Part shown: positions 1 through 11,208 of the stretch, one piece after another
Numbering within the stretch: the stretch's first letter is position 1
How the letters are laid out: each line of letters starts with the position of its first letter
Assembly: GCA_963759555.1 (NCBI GenBank)
Contig: CAVWZV010000002.1
Location: 1-64,000 of the forward strand
Direction: 5' to 3'
DNA length: 64,000 nt
Source: Parafilimonas sp963759555
Lineage (GTDB): Bacteria > Bacteroidota > Bacteroidia > Chitinophagales > Chitinophagaceae
Notes under the pieces: model-generated
What the model saw: the letters and a program-made list of their open reading frames with translations, nothing else
What the model was told of the DNA's origin: nothing
Databases searched by the model: none
Translations under genes and position numbers: made by a program

Positions 1-2620
1 TTGCGAGAACGGCGTGGTGCCGGTGTTGCCCTCGTTGGCCGAGACATCGCCGATGGAGATCGTCGGCGGCGGCGTGGAGACGCCGTCGTCGTCGGCGTAG
101 ATCGTGCCGACGCCGGTGTTGTCGACGATGGTGGTCCCGGTCGGGTTGGTGAGCGTAACGACGAAGGTCTCGTTCGACTCGTTCGGTCGTATCGCCGTTC
201 ACGTTGAGCGGTGACCTGCTTGCTCGTCTCGCCGGCGGCGAAGGTGATCGGTGCCGCTCCGTGGGCACGTAGTCATCGGCGCCGGTGGTCTGGTTGGAGG
301 TCCCTCAACCTATTGTGCTGACGCTCCGTCGTGCTGGCCGGAGCGGGTGATGGTGAAGGTGAAGGGCCTTGGTGCCTTCGTCTGGCCTTCGGTGCCTGGT
401 GACGTCGTTGATTGCTTGCGACGGCGTCGGGGGCGGCGGCGTGACGCCGTCGTCGTTGACGATCGTGCCGTCGCCCTGGCCGTCGGCGATCGTGCGCTCG
501 GCCGCGCCGCTCAGGTTCACGAAGAACGTCTCGTCGCCCTCGACCTTCGTGTCGCCTTTCATGCTGATCGTGACGGCCTTGCTCGTCTCGCCGGCGGCGA
601 ATGACAGCGTGCCGGACGCGACCCCGTAGTCGCCTTCGCCGGCGGTGCCGTTCTGCGTGGCCCAGTTGACCGTGCTCGCGCCGGTGGTGTCGCCGGAGCG
701 GGTGACGGTGAAGGTGAGCGGCTTCGTGCCGCTGTTGCCCTCGTTGCCCGAGACGTCGCTGATGCGAGAGCGTCGGCGGCGGCGTCGGACGCTGTCGTCG
801 TTGACGATCGTGCCGACGCCGGTGTTGTCGGCGATCGTGCGCGCTCGGCCGGGCTGGTCGAGCGTGACGAGGAACGTCTCGTTGGGCTCGACGTCCGTGT
901 CGCCGTTGACGTTGACGGTCACCTGCTGGCTCGTCTCGCCGGCGGCGAAGGTGACGGTGCCGCTGGCGGGGACGTAGTCGTCGGCGCCGGTCGGTCTGGT
1001 TCGAGGTGGTGAAGTCGACCGTGCTGGCGCCGGCGTGCTGCCGCTGCGGGTGATCGTGAACGTGAACGGCCGTCGTGCCGGCGTTGCCTTCGTTCCTGGA
1101 CACGTCGTTGATCGCGAGCGTCGGGGCGGCGGCGCGGCGCCGTCGTCGTTGACGATCGTGCCTGCGCCGATGCCGTCGGCGATCGTGGCGCCGGTCGCGG
1201 CGCTCAGCACGACGCGGAACGTCTCGTTGCCCTCGACCTTGGTGTCGCCCTTGATGCGACGTTGATCGTCTTGCTGGTCTCGCCGGGCCCGAAGGACAGC
1301 GAGCCGGTGACGCCGGTAGTCTCCTTCGCCGGCGGTTACGTTCTGCGTGGCCCAGTTGACGGTGCTGGAGCCGGTCGTGCTGCCGCTGCGGGCGACGGTG
1401 AACGCGAACGGCGTGGTGCCGCTGTTGCCTTCGTTGCTGAGAGCGTCGGCGATGGACAGCGTCGGCGCGGGGTCGTGTCGCTGTCGTCGTTCTGGATGGT
1501 GGCGACGCCGGTGTTGTCGGAGATCGTCGCGTTCACCGCGTTGGTGAGCGTGATGACGAAGGTCTCGTTGGGCTCGACGGTGGTGTCGCCGTGAACGCCG
1601 ATGGTGACCGGCTTGCTCGATTCGCCGGGCGTGAAGGTGAGGGTGTCGCCGCCGCCGGTGTAGTCGGTGCCGTCGGCCGTCTGGTTGGAGGTGGCGAACG
1701 AAACGCTGCTGGTGACGGAGAGGTCGCCGCTGCGGGTGATGTTGAACTGGAAGCCCTTCACGCCGGAGTTGCCTTCGGTGGCGGAGACGTCGCTGATGGC
1801 GAAGCTCGGCAGCGTCGGCGTGCCCGTCGCGGGCGAGACCTCGATGGCGCCGAGCAGCGCGTTGCCGACGACGCTGGTGAACTGCACGCTGACGGCGCCA
1901 TCGTGACGTTGACGGGGAACGTGCGCGTGATCGCCGCCCGGCCGCCGCCGTTGGCGATGATGTCGAAGTCGTTGAGGACCTGGGCGCCTTCGACGTTGAC
2001 GTCGAACTTGCGGCTGTTGGTCGTGGTGTTGTTGTCGGCGAAGTGCAGCTAGGCTGTACGTAGCCGTTGGCGACGGGGACGTTGTAGGTGAAGTTGCCGC
2101 GTTCACGCGAGTTGTAGAGCGGTCGTCGGTCGTGTTGGCGACGGCGAAGGCGCGTCGTGTTGCCGCCGCCGCCGGTGTAGTTGCGGTCGCTCAGCCAGAC
2201 GTTGCCGGGGCCGTCGGTGAAGTTGGTCGTGCGGCCGGAGTCGATGCGGATCGTGCCGGGCGGGCGGCGGGGTCGTGCTGTCGTCGTTGACGATCGTGCC
2301 GATGCCCTGGTTGTCGGCGATCGTGCCGCCGACGGCGTTGGTGAGGTTGACGAAGAACGTCTCGTTGCCCTCGACCTTCGTGTCGCCCTTGACGTTGACG
2401 GTGACGGTCTTGCTCGTCTCGCCGGCGGCGAAGCTGACATCGTGCCGCTGGTGGAGACGTAATCGCCGTCGCCGGCGGTGCCGTTTTGCGAGGTCGTGAA
2501 GTTGACGGTGCCGGCGCCGGTGGTGGTGCCGCCGCGCGTGACGTGAACGTGAACGCCTTCGTGCCGCTGTTGCCCTCGGTGCTCGAGACGTCGTTGATCG
2601 CGCAGCGTCGCGCCGCGGGG
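1..2620 (-). repeat. Calx-beta coding repeats, period about 345 bp
   Basis: Each unit starts with codons for an I-x-D-V-S-x-x-E-G-N-(S/A/T)-G-T motif and ends with G-T-I-V-N-D-D or a close variant. Unit starts lie near 2620, 1800, 1465, 1115, 765, 415 and 60. Unit ends lie near 2281, 1485, 1143, 800, 450 and 90. The first unit is separated from the others by the malectin-like stretch. Similarity at the DNA level is high between neighbours, so collapse or expansion during assembly is possible. Confidence 0.75.
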
Positions 2621-4437
2621 GCGGCGGGGTCGTGCCGTCGAATTGCCGCGGCCGAGGTCGCGGACGGCCTTGAAGCCGAGCTCCTTCGGCTGGTTGTAGT
2701 TGGTTGATGTCCTCGGTGATCGACCAGGTGCCGTTGATGCTGTTGAAGCTGCGGGCGCCGAGCGTGTACCAGTTGAACTGGTTGCCGCCGGCGTCATACC
2801 AGACGTCGAGGTAGTCCTCGACGATCTGCTGGATCTGCGGGTCGAGCACGGCCGCGCGCTTGGCGGCGATGCTCTTGGCGCCGAAGGTGTCGATGCCGCC
2901 TTCGTACGCCGTCAGCTTCAGGCCCCACTGGTTGGCCTTGGCTTTGCGCGTTGGTCAGGCCGCTGCCGTTGCTGCATCGCGGTGATGCTGCCGCGCAGGC
3001 GAGTTGAGGACCTGGTCTTTCGTCAGGCCGTCGACGTTCTGGTTGCCGCCGAGGTTGATGTACGGCGCGATGCCGATGCCGTAGAGGTAGTTGCTCGGGC
3101 GTGCCGTAGAACTTGTTGAGCCAGGCCAGCTCGTTGTCGAAGCGGCCGAGGTTGGCGTACTGGCCGCCGAGGACGACGTTGACCTCGTCGTTGAGCGGGT
3201 TGGCCTGTGCCGCCGGCCTCGTCCAGACCGTGCTTGAAGATGTCGGCGATGTCCTTCGTCTCGCGGGCGTAGCGGCGCTCGGCCCACGTGTTGCGTGTCG
3301 GTCGTGCCGTCGTCGTGCAGCGTCGAGTTCGGGTTCGCCGCGACCTCGGCCTTGGCCTGGCTCGGTGTTGAAGCTGGCCTGCGTGAACAGCGTGTTCCAG
3401 ACCTCGTTGCTGTACTCGACGTAAATGTCGAGCTCGGGCTCGAGCGTGTTGCGGAGCAGCGTGGCGAGGTTGTTGATGTAGTCGTCGTTGGCCTGCGCGG
3501 GGACGTTGATCCAGATGTCGACGTCGAGCGCGTTGGCGAGCTCGATCGCGTACTCCCACGCGATGCCCTTCTGCGGCACGAGGTCGCCGGCGACGCCGAC
3601 CTTCGTCTGCGTGGCGTCGGTCGGGTGCGGTGCGGTCGGCCCAGTTGACGACGGGGTTGTTGTTCGTCTGCGTGAAGTCCATCAGCCGCAGGACGTTGGG
3701 CTGGAGGTTCGTCGAGCAGGTTGACGTACTCGTTGCGTGAACGTCGGGTAGCTGGCGAGGTCGTAGCCGGGCTGGAGGATCTCGATGTCGCGGACCTGGC
3801 CGCCGGTGTTGCGGAACTCGAGCGCGAGCGTGAGCACGCCGGCGGGGACGTTGATGTCGTAGGTGTGGACGCCGGTGGCGGCGTCGTAGCTGAGCTTGGT
3901 GAGCGTCGGGAGCGGGGCGTTGGCCGGGACGGTCGCGCCGCCGCCGGGCGCCTGGCGGCGGACGCCGACGGTGATCGTCGACCGGGCCCTTGAACGACAT
4001 CTTGTAGATGCCGGCGTCGATCGGGCACGCCGTACTCGGCGTTGTCGGCGACGGAGAACATGAACGACTTCGGTCGGCCAGCCTTGGGCGTTGGTGTTGG
4101 CGAACGCGGGCTTGCCGTTGCTCGCGACGCGGCCGGCGAGGTTGTAGAAGCCGCGCGTGGTCTTGACGAGGTTGGTGAACGGATGGTCCTGGATCCGGTC
4201 ACTCTGCATGTTCAGGTTGCCGCCCAGGGCCGACTTGCCGCGGCAGGCGCGTCGGCGGCCGGAGACGGCGTGCGCGGAGTCGTCGGTCGTCGCGAGGTTG
4301 AACTGCTCGAGGCCGCCCGGCAGGCCGGCGGCGATCGTGGACCCGGACATGACGAGTCGGGATTCGAGCGACTCGAGCGAGGCGCGGCGACGGGACACGG
4401 GACTCAACGAACCAAAACGCGAGGAAATCCAACGCAT
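1..4437 (-). CDS. Large secreted Calx-beta repeat protein, C-terminus outside window, frameshifted
   Basis: The N-terminus (MRWISSRFGSL..., then LESLESRLVMS) resembles the signal-like heads of large planctomycete surface proteins. Next comes a beta-rich segment (about 4000-3730). A barrel-like region follows (about 3720-2640) with WINVPAQANDDYI and VEYSNEVWN, which recalls glycosidase-like folds. Then come one Calx-beta repeat, a malectin-like carbohydrate-binding stretch (about 2250-1830, DGPGNVWLSDRNY) and at least five more Calx-beta repeats, with a further one cut by the window edge. Calx-beta repeats are Ca-binding modules of extracellular proteins, so a surface or matrix role is inferred. 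The reading frame changes many times, so no single frame gives the protein; I treat these as read errors. The ATG at 4437 is chosen over the one at 4452 because it directly precedes the basic leader. The substrate is unknown. Confidence 0.75.
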
Positions 4438-4732
4438 AGACAGTTTCTCCACGAGCCGTTCCCACCCCGCAAGACACGTGGGTGAACGGACGATTCAAAC
4501 CACCGCATCGCCCTGACGAGGCCGCGCGGGATCAGAAATCACAACGATACGTAAGCGAAAGCGGCGGGTGCAATTCTTGAGCAGCCTCTACCGCGAGGGT
4601 TCCGCTGGAGGGAACCGTAGCAGTTTCTACGGATTCTGGCAGCGTGTCAAAGCGATGGGCCCAAGGAAGCTGAATTTTTTGACATCCGTCATCCCGACCA
4701 CGTAACACCTGACGCAGTGCTGACAATGCGTC

Positions 4733-4978
4733 ACTTCGGCGACTGGCGCGGGAAGGATTTGATCCGCTGATCGGCGGAACGAAGATGCCCTCGGCGACCT
4801 GCATCCCGCGCTCGCGGTCTTCGGCCCTGACGATGAGCTCGATCGTCTGGTCGATCGCCGGCCCGTCGTGCGTGCGGAACACCGGCACGCCATCACGCTT
4901 CAGCTGCAGCTCGATGGCGGCCGCGGCGGCCTGGTCCTGGGTGTGGGCGATCACGACGTCGAATTCGATCGGAATCAC
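4733..4978 (-). CDS. DUF2007-like small protein
   Basis: A GTG at 4978 opens VIPIEFDVVIAHTQDQ, followed by AIELQLKRDGVPVF and IVRAEDRERGMQVAEGI. This matches the DUF2007 'putative signal transducing protein' pattern (access to an alternative residue pair, then a D/E-R-x-x-A core); its biochemical role is not known. The start overlaps the TGA of the upstream acetyltransferase (GTGA), implying translational coupling. The 3' end is uncertain. The frame that stops near 4733 gives a family-like length of about 80 residues, while another frame reads on to 4532 without looking like protein. Confidence 0.5.
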
Positions 4979-5701
4979 CTGCCGCGGGCCGCGTTTGCCG
5001 CTCGGACCTGCTCCATCGGATCGGCAGCCTTGCGGGCCGTTCGGTACTCGAGCGGCAAGCGGCGGCGGGGCCTCCGGCTCGGGCGTCCGGCACTCCGACA
5101 CGTGCACCGCGCCCGCCACCGACTCGTCGGCCGTCGCCGGCGTCGGCACGTACCGCATGCGGACGGTCCGGGCATGGAAGCCGTATCGCTCGTAGAACCG
5201 CAAGGCGGCGTCGTTGCACGACATGCACGTCGACCACGATCGCCCCGCCGCGCACCGCTCCTGAAGCCAGGGCATCGCGCGGGACATCATCGCGTCGCCG
5301 ATGCCCCGCCGGCGGAGTTCGGGCGCGACGAAGAGGGAATCGACCTCCCCTTCCGCGTCGCGGTTCACCGTGCACACGCAATACCCGCACGGCTCCCCCG
5401 CTGCACCGCCAGCACGACGAGCAGCGCCCCGCCGTCCGATTTGCGAAGGAGCCCGGCCTTCCGCTCGCCGAAATCCGCGACGATGCAACCCGCTCCGCCA
5501 CAGCGGCGTCATGTCGGCGTGGTGCTGCCGGAGCATCAGCCAAAGCGGCTCGATGTCGTCGAGCAGCTCCGTCCCGCCGGAGAGCAGGGAAATCTCGTCG
5601 TAGTCGAAATCGAGGTCGAAGTCGTCGTCGGCACCGGTCGCGTCGGGGGCAGAGGCAGGCGCGTGCATGTCCGGGGTGTCGGGAGTCACGACGACAGACA
5701 T
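4975..5701 (-). CDS. GNAT family N-acetyltransferase, frameshifted
   Basis: The ATG at 5701 is preceded by GGAG. An acidic N-terminal stretch (DDDFDLDFDYDE) is followed by the GNAT core: VDSLFVAPELRRRGIGDAMM contains the acetyl-CoA pyrophosphate loop R-R-x-G-I-G, and ALRFYERYGFH is the usual C-terminal motif. The protein would transfer an acetyl group to an unidentified amine. At least two frame changes lie in the middle (about 5380-5470). The TGA at 4975-4977 overlaps the start of the DUF2007-like gene, so the two form a small operon. Confidence 0.7.
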
Positions 5702-5855
5702 TATTCTCCGCGAGCGAGCGTCGAAGTCTACGATCGCACTTCGGGGCGGCATCGGAGCGGTACGTCGCGCACCGTCCGGTGTATCGCGGAAACCGATCCC
5801 GGTCTTGCTGGCACAGAGGCAGGCGTCCGGATCTCCCGCATCGCGGCAAGTGTGC

Positions 5856-7087
5856 TCACCCGCCGAACGCCGCAGCCTGGCCGTCGATCGGAACCTCGTT
5901 CCACACGAGCTCCCCCACCACGCCCGGGCGGAGCACCGGCTTGATCGCCAGCACGCGGTTGGTCTTGCTGGCGGCGAAGATGACGCCGTCGGGCTTGAGG
6001 TTGGTCGCGAACGCGACGAGGTCGCGGCGGTTGCTCTTGAAGCGCTGCTCGCCGCTGGCTTGTCGACCGCGACGATCACGTTGTCGGCGCCGCGGAGCAG
6101 GTACACGAGCTTGTCGTCTTCGGCGAGGAACTGGGTCATGCCCTCGCGATCCAGAGCGGCTTGCGGTTGAACTCGCCGTCGCCCTTGTTGAACTGCGGCG
6201 ATGCCCTGGCCGGGGATGGGCAGGTAGACGCCGGTCGGCGTGAGGACGGGGTCCTCGGTCAGCGGGCGCCCGCCGTAGAACTGCCACTTGAGCCGGCCGG
6301 TGCCGCGGTTGAGGCAGTAGAAGCGGCTGTCGGTGGACGCGACGTACACGCCGGTCTCGTCGGCGGCGACGTCGGCGACGATCGGGCCCTCGGTCTTGAA
6401 CGCGCCGTCCTTCAGCGGCCACAGCGCTTCGCGGTTCACCGCCGCGACCGCGTAGACGTTCCCGTCGCCGCCGCCGATGTAGCAGCACGTCCTCGAAGAT
6501 GGCCGGCGTCGATGCGAGGCCGCCTTTGGGGATCATGAGCTGCCAGATCGGTCGGCACGTACTCGCTGCGTGACGTCGAGCGCGACGACGCGGCCCGCGC
6601 CTTCGTAGTCGCCGCCGAGGAAAACAGGTTGCTCAAGCCGACGGCGTTGCTGCGCGCGGCGACCTTGAGCGGGATCGAGCGGAGCAGGTGCGCCTTCGGT
6701 GGGCTCGAAGATCTCCAGCGTGCTGCTGGTCGGGAGCGACGACGCGTTCCTTCTGAGCACGACCGGCGGGCGCATGCCGCCGCGGTCGGTTGCGCGGATC
6801 TGCTGCGACCCAACAGCAGCTTGCCGGTGTCGCGCCCCATGGCACAGGACCTGGCCGGACTTGGTGTAGACGAACACGATGTCGCCGCGCGGGTGCAGCT
6901 CCTTGACCGAGTCGCCGGCGGGGATGTCGACGTCGACGCCCAGGAGCGCACGAAGTGTTGAGCGGGATCGGCGCCGGCGGCGGGGATGGGCTCGGGCGGC
7001 TCGGGCTTTTCGCTGACAGCCGGCCCGCCGACAACAGGCCGGCGGCGCGCACGTGCAGATCAGGAGGCTCAGAAGGTGCTCGCGCAT
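5856..7087 (-). CDS. PQQ-like beta-propeller repeat protein, frameshifted
   Basis: The N-terminus MREHLLSLLIC looks like a signal peptide or lipoprotein leader. Downstream are propeller blades typical of the PQQ-binding-like/WD40-like group: DIVFVYTKSGQVLCHG, GVYVASTDSRFYCLNRGTG, RLKWQFYGG and VIFAASKTNRVLAIKP. Such proteins are periplasmic or envelope-bound scaffolds or quinoprotein-like; no catalytic residues can be judged here. Several frame changes interrupt the gene. It is divergent from the LTxxQ protein gene at 7372, with about 280 bp between them that must hold both promoters. Confidence 0.65.
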
Positions 7088-7371
7088 GGGGTGCTCCGGG
7101 GAAAAACGTCGCGTCTGGCTGCCCCGCCCCACCGCTCGCGCCAAGGTGGGACCGGGCCGGACTTTATCATTCTAGCGGCTCACCCGTCAAAACACCCGCT
7201 CAAGGGGACAGGTCGGCTGACGAGCGACGTCAACAGCGGAGCCCTGTCAGTGCATGTGCATTCGATGCCGACAATACGCCTCGCGCAACCAGAATATTGT
7301 CACGTCCCCTGCCGTTTGAAACCGGAGCCGAACGAGGCCCATGCAAGCGGGGACCACTCAAGGAGCATGCG

Positions 7372-8411
7372 ATGCGATTCGAGAAAGCGATTGGGGATCG
7401 GGCCTGTTGTCGGCGGGGCTGGCGCTGGGGTGGCCACGGGCTTGGGCTTCGGCGAGGACAAGCCCCCCGCCGACCGCCCGCCGCCGCCGGCCGGCGGGCG
7501 CCCGGCCGGCCGGACGGTCGCGACCGGACCGCCGCGGTTCGAGCCGAAAACGATGCTCGACCGGATGCAGGAGCACTTCAACGACACGCTGAACCTCAGC
7601 GACGAGCAGAAGACGAAGGTCAAGGCGATCATCGACAAGGCCAAGACGGACATCGACGCCGCCCTCAAGGGCGGCGAGGGCAAGGAGCCGCGCGAGCGGT
7701 TCGGCAAGGTGCGGGAGATCATGGGCCCGTCCGCGAGAAGCTGATGGACGTGCTGGACGAGACTCAGCGTGAAAAGCTTCGCGAAAAATGCAGAGACGTC
7801 GGCGGACCGCGGCTGGGCGGGCCCGGCGGTCCGGAGGCCCGGCGGTGGCCGGCCGGGCCCGGTGAACCGGGCGGCAAGGGCGGCCCCGGCGCCCCGGCGA
7901 AGGCCGCGGGCTTGGGGCCGGCGGCCGCGGCGGGCCCGGCGGACCCGGCCGCGGTGGTCCTGGCGGACCCGGTGGACCCGGCGGCCCCGGCGGCCGGCAG
8001 GCCGCGCGACCCGATGGCGGATGATCCATCACCTGAAGGACAACCTCGGCGAAGCTCGAGCTCAACGACGAGCAGAAGAAGAAGGTCGACGCGCTGCTGT
8101 CCGAGACCGAGAAGAAGCTCAGCGACCTCCGACCGAGGCCGAGAAGGTGCAGGCGGAGGCTCGCGGCAAGTTCCGCGAGGCGATCCAATCGAACCGGAGA
8201 CAGCTCGACTAGATCCTCACCGACGAGCAGAAGCAGAAGCTCGCAGGAAATGATGCCCCCGCCGGCCACGCGCCCCGGTGAGGAAGGCGGCCCCGGCGGC
8301 GGCCGAGGCGGCGAACGCCGCGGCCGCGGCGCCGGAGGGGCGATCCGGAAGTCCGGCCCGAAGGCGCCAGGGCGCGGGCGCGCAGACCCCCCGCCGCCGC
8401 CCCGGGAATAG
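7372..8411 (+). CDS. LTxxQ/Spy-like protein with Gly-Gly-Pro linker, frameshifted
   Basis: An AGGAG at 7361-7365 precedes the ATG at 7372. Correcting two frame slips gives a signal peptide (MRFEKAI, then GSGLLSAGLALGWPRAWA) followed by a Pro-rich stretch. Two helical modules with the Spy/CpxP-type pattern follow: LNLSDEQKTKVKAIIDKAK near 7590-7650 and LNDEQKKKVDALLSETEKKL near 8060-8125. They are joined by a Gly-Gly-Pro/Gly-Gly-Arg collagen-like linker (about 7800-8010). A third LTDEQKQKL follows at about 8217. Such modules form small periplasmic chaperone-like helices; the role here is inferred. An in-frame TAG at about 8210 is probably another read error. The end ADPPPPPRE at 8411 is a guess. 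Confidence 0.55.
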
Positions 8412-8442
8412 CGGACAAGACGGACATCGAGATCTCGAGTGC

Positions 8443-8479
8443 GAAGCCGCGGACGACCTCCGCGGCTTCACTCTTTTAT
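8443..8479. terminator. Strong hairpin followed by T-rich tract
   Basis: A perfect 10-bp stem (8443-8452 with 8460-8469) with a 7-nt loop is followed by ACTCTTTTAT. It sits between the convergent LTxxQ gene and tilS and can serve the plus-strand gene. On the minus strand no T tract follows, so it is mainly a plus-strand terminator. Confidence 0.7.
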
Positions 8480-8495
8480 GTGACGTGCCGCCAGA

Positions 8496-9386
8496 TCAGC
8501 GTCCTCGCGTGCGCCGCACCAGAACGCCGCCCGGAAACTGCTGCCGGGCGGGGTCGAGGCGATCGTCGGCCATCGTGATCAGTCGCCGCACCACGCCCGG
8601 ATCGATCCGATCTTCCGGCACGCCCGCGGCGCCAGCCATCGCCGTGCGAACTGACGCTGCACCGGCGCCGGCAATTTCAGCAGTCGCTCGGCGCGACAAC
8701 GCTCGGCTGGCGTCGGCGTCTGCGCGTGCAGCCAGTCGCGAAGTCGCGGCACGCCGCCGACAGCGCAAGAGCGAGTCCGATCAACCCCGGCCGCGCCGAG
8801 AGCAGCCGGCGGAGGCGGTTGCGGAGGTACTCGTCGGACGTGTTGCTCGAGTCCTCGCGCCACGGCTTCGCCGATTCGCCGCAAGCAGCTCGCAAGCGCG
8901 CGCGCGTCACGTCGAGCAGCGGGCGAAGGATCGGCAACCCGCCGACGCGGGTACGCGGCGACATCCCCGTCAATCCGGCGCGGCCGGATCCGCGCAGCAG
9001 CCGGTGCAGGACGGTCTCGGCCTGGTCGTCGGCGTGGTGGGCGAGGATGACGCCGGCGAGGCCGTGCTCGGCGAGACGTGCCGGAACAGCGCGAGCCGCG
9101 CGGCGCGGAAGCGCGCGGAGAGGTTCGATTCGATCAGGACTCAGCCTCGCCTCGATCTCGATCGCGTCGCGATCGTGCAGGCGAGCGCCAGCCGGGCGGC
9201 GAGCTCGCGGACGAACTCGGCGTCCTCGCCGCTCGCGCCGGCGCGGGTTTCGTGATCGAGGTGAACGACGTGAAGCGAGAGGTCGGGCCGGTCGCGTGAG
9301 CAGAACAGCAGCGCGACGCTGTCCGCCCCGCCGCTCACGCGCGACGGCCCAGCGGCCGGCGGGAACGCGCGCCGAGCGCGCGGCAA
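8496..9386 (-). CDS. tilS: tRNA(Ile)-lysidine synthetase, frameshifted
   Basis: The PP-loop motif SGGADSVAL lies just after the start. It is followed by VVHLDHETRAGASGEDAEF, LAGVILAHHADDQAETVLHR, LLRGSGRAGLTGM and DSSNTSDEYLRNRLRR, which together are diagnostic of TilS. The enzyme attaches lysine to C34 of tRNA-Ile(CAU) in the cytoplasm so that it reads AUA. The only start keeping the PP-loop in frame is the TTG at 9386. Frame changes occur near 9140, 9080 and 8760. The C-terminal domain is short (protein about 300 residues), as in minimal TilS forms. Confidence 0.85.
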
Positions 9387-9413
9387 TCAGTTGGCGCGGA
9401 CGAGGCCGGCGCG

Positions 9414-9917
9414 TCAGCCGCGGAAATGGTAGTCGAGCGGCGCGACTCACTCGCGAACACGAAGTTGAACAGCACCGACACGCAGGATCAGGCCGACCAG
9501 CACCGCGCCATGATCACCACCCGCTTGCGGTCGCCGGTCGGCGCCGGCGGCGGCCGCGCGGCCGCCGGACGCCACCGTCGTCGGCGCTGGTCGTCGCGCG
9601 GTGCCGGCGCCGATCACGCCCGGCGCCGTGGCTAGTGCCGGTGACGCGCCGTCGGCGGCCGTGCGCCTTGCCTTCTTCAGGCACGCCTTGCAGAAGAAGA
9701 TTCGCCGTGCTTGATCGAGCTTGCCCTTGGGGAACGGCTTGTGGCAGCGGCACAGGTGCGGTGGGTCGAGGTGATCTGCTTCGTCGGCGCTGGTCGGCCT
9801 CGCCGCAGGGCACGCACCAGTAGCGTCCCTGCGAATCCTTCATGCGCGGCTGCCGTTGACGTCGGCCCCGCACGCGCAGCATGCCTTGTCGCACGTCAGA
9901 CGTGTCGTCGTCGTCAT
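9414..9917 (-). CDS. Zinc-ribbon protein with C-terminal membrane segment, frameshifted
   Basis: ATG at 9917 (MTTTTRLTCDKACCACGAD) is followed by RYWCVPCGEADQ and, after one frame change, by HLCRCHKPFPKGKL and FFCKACLKKAR. The paired cysteines point to one or two zinc ribbons. A Pro/Ala-rich linker then leads to a hydrophobic stretch (VLVGLILRVSVLFNFVFA after correction) that is probably a membrane anchor. The stop at 9414 gives a short basic tail (LDYHFRG). I do not recognise the family and propose no function beyond metal binding at a membrane. The gene lies immediately upstream of tilS on the same strand. Confidence 0.45.
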
Positions 9918-10353
9918 GGACTGCGTCCCTCGTTGCCTCCTCCGCCCGTTGATCACTCGCCAACCGCGTCTACCTAGCGCTCTGCCGCGCGCCACCGCGC
10001 AGCGACGACGCGTGTCCGAATCATCCTATACGAACCGAACGCGTCGGCGTGAAGAGTGAGCGAAATCCGCGCCGACCGCCATAAAGCGTCATCCGGATGT
10101 CGCGTCGACTCTGCGTCAACGTCGGCCGGTCGACATTCACCGCATGTTACGCGCCGTCCGGCATCCAGATTTCTCGTGCTACCCTTTTGCATTGCGACAG
10201 GCGTGGAAACATCTCCGCACGCTCCCTAACAATCGGGGTCGCCCAGCGCGTAATGCTCCGCTGCGTGCAGGACCCTCCGGCACGGATTGTGCATATCGAT
10301 CCACGAGTTGGCGATATAGGGAAAGGATGCGCCGCCGCAGCCGGAGAGACGCA
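9918..10353. other. Divergent intergenic region without recognisable gene
   Basis: This 436-bp stretch lies between the divergent zinc-ribbon and SirB1-like genes. It is less G+C-rich than its surroundings around 10130-10320, as promoters often are. An open frame crossing it from 10097 shows no protein-like pattern. No clear hairpin or promoter box was found. Confidence 0.4.
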
Positions 10354-11192
10354 CATGGCCCCGCATTTACCGCTTTGCTGCTCGTCGCGTGGTTTCGACC
10401 TGCTCAAGCGCCAGCTTCCGCTGATTGAACTCGCCCGATGCGCTGCTCCAAGGCGCGATCGCCATCGCGATGCACCAGATCGACGACGTCGACCCGGGCG
10501 ACGTCGACGCGCAACTCCAGGCGTACGCCGACACCGTCCGCTCGCGCGTCCGCGGCCGGCAGCCGCAGGCGATCCTGGCCCACCTGCACGATGTCCTCTT
10601 CGAAGAAGAGGGCTTCCGCGGCAACACCGACGACTATTACAGCACGCTGAACAGCTATCTGCCCGCCGTCCTGCAGACCAAGCGCGGGCTGCCGATCACG
10701 CTCAGCCTGATCTACAAGATCGTCGCCGAGCGGCTCGGCCTCCGCGCTTACGGCATCGGCCTGCCCGGCCATTTCCTCGTCGGCGTCGACGTCGACGGCG
10801 GACAGATGCTGGTCGACACGTTCGCCGGCGGACGCATCCTCACCGCCGACGAGGCCCACGGCCGCCTGCAGGAGATGTTCGGCCCCGAGGTCGAGTGGTC
10901 CGATGAACTGCTCCGCCCCGCGTCAAACCGTCACTGGCTGACGCGCATGCTGCAGAACCTGCTGAACGTCTTCGGCTCCACCGGCCACTACCCGACGTCG
11001 CCGCCGTGCTGGAAATGGAAATGCTCCTCTGGCCGGAACAGAACCACCTGCAGCGCGATTTGGGCCTGGTGCTCGCGCGCTGCGGACTTGTCGCAGCCGG
11101 CGTCGATCTGGCTGGACCGGTACTTGCAGAGCAACCCGGACGACCCGCAGAAGCCGCAGTTGACGGAATTGCTGCAAGTGCTGTCGAACTGA
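10354..11192 (+). CDS. SirB1-like transglutaminase-fold/TPR protein, frameshifted
   Basis: The protein reads DALLQGAIAIAMHQIDDVD, then FRGNTDDYYSTLNSYLP, KRGLPITLSLIYKIVAERLG and GLPGHFLVGVD, the conserved core of the SirB1/UPF0162 family (transglutaminase-like fold, with a C-terminal TPR-like tail LQRDLGLVLARCG). The biochemical function of the family is not settled. ATG at 10354 is the best start; the frame slips near 10437 and between 11000 and 11100. It is convergent with carB across an inverted repeat. Confidence 0.7.
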
Positions 11193-11208
11193 ACGCGGAT
11201 TCCGCGAT

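Noticed and set aside
1..2620. Regular repeats that could be mistaken for a CRISPR array or tandem satellite
   Set aside because: The period is about 345 bp and each unit encodes a Calx-beta domain.
10097..10906. Open frame across the divergent region and into the SirB1-like gene
   Set aside because: It has no protein-like pattern before 10354 and leaves the true frame after 10437.
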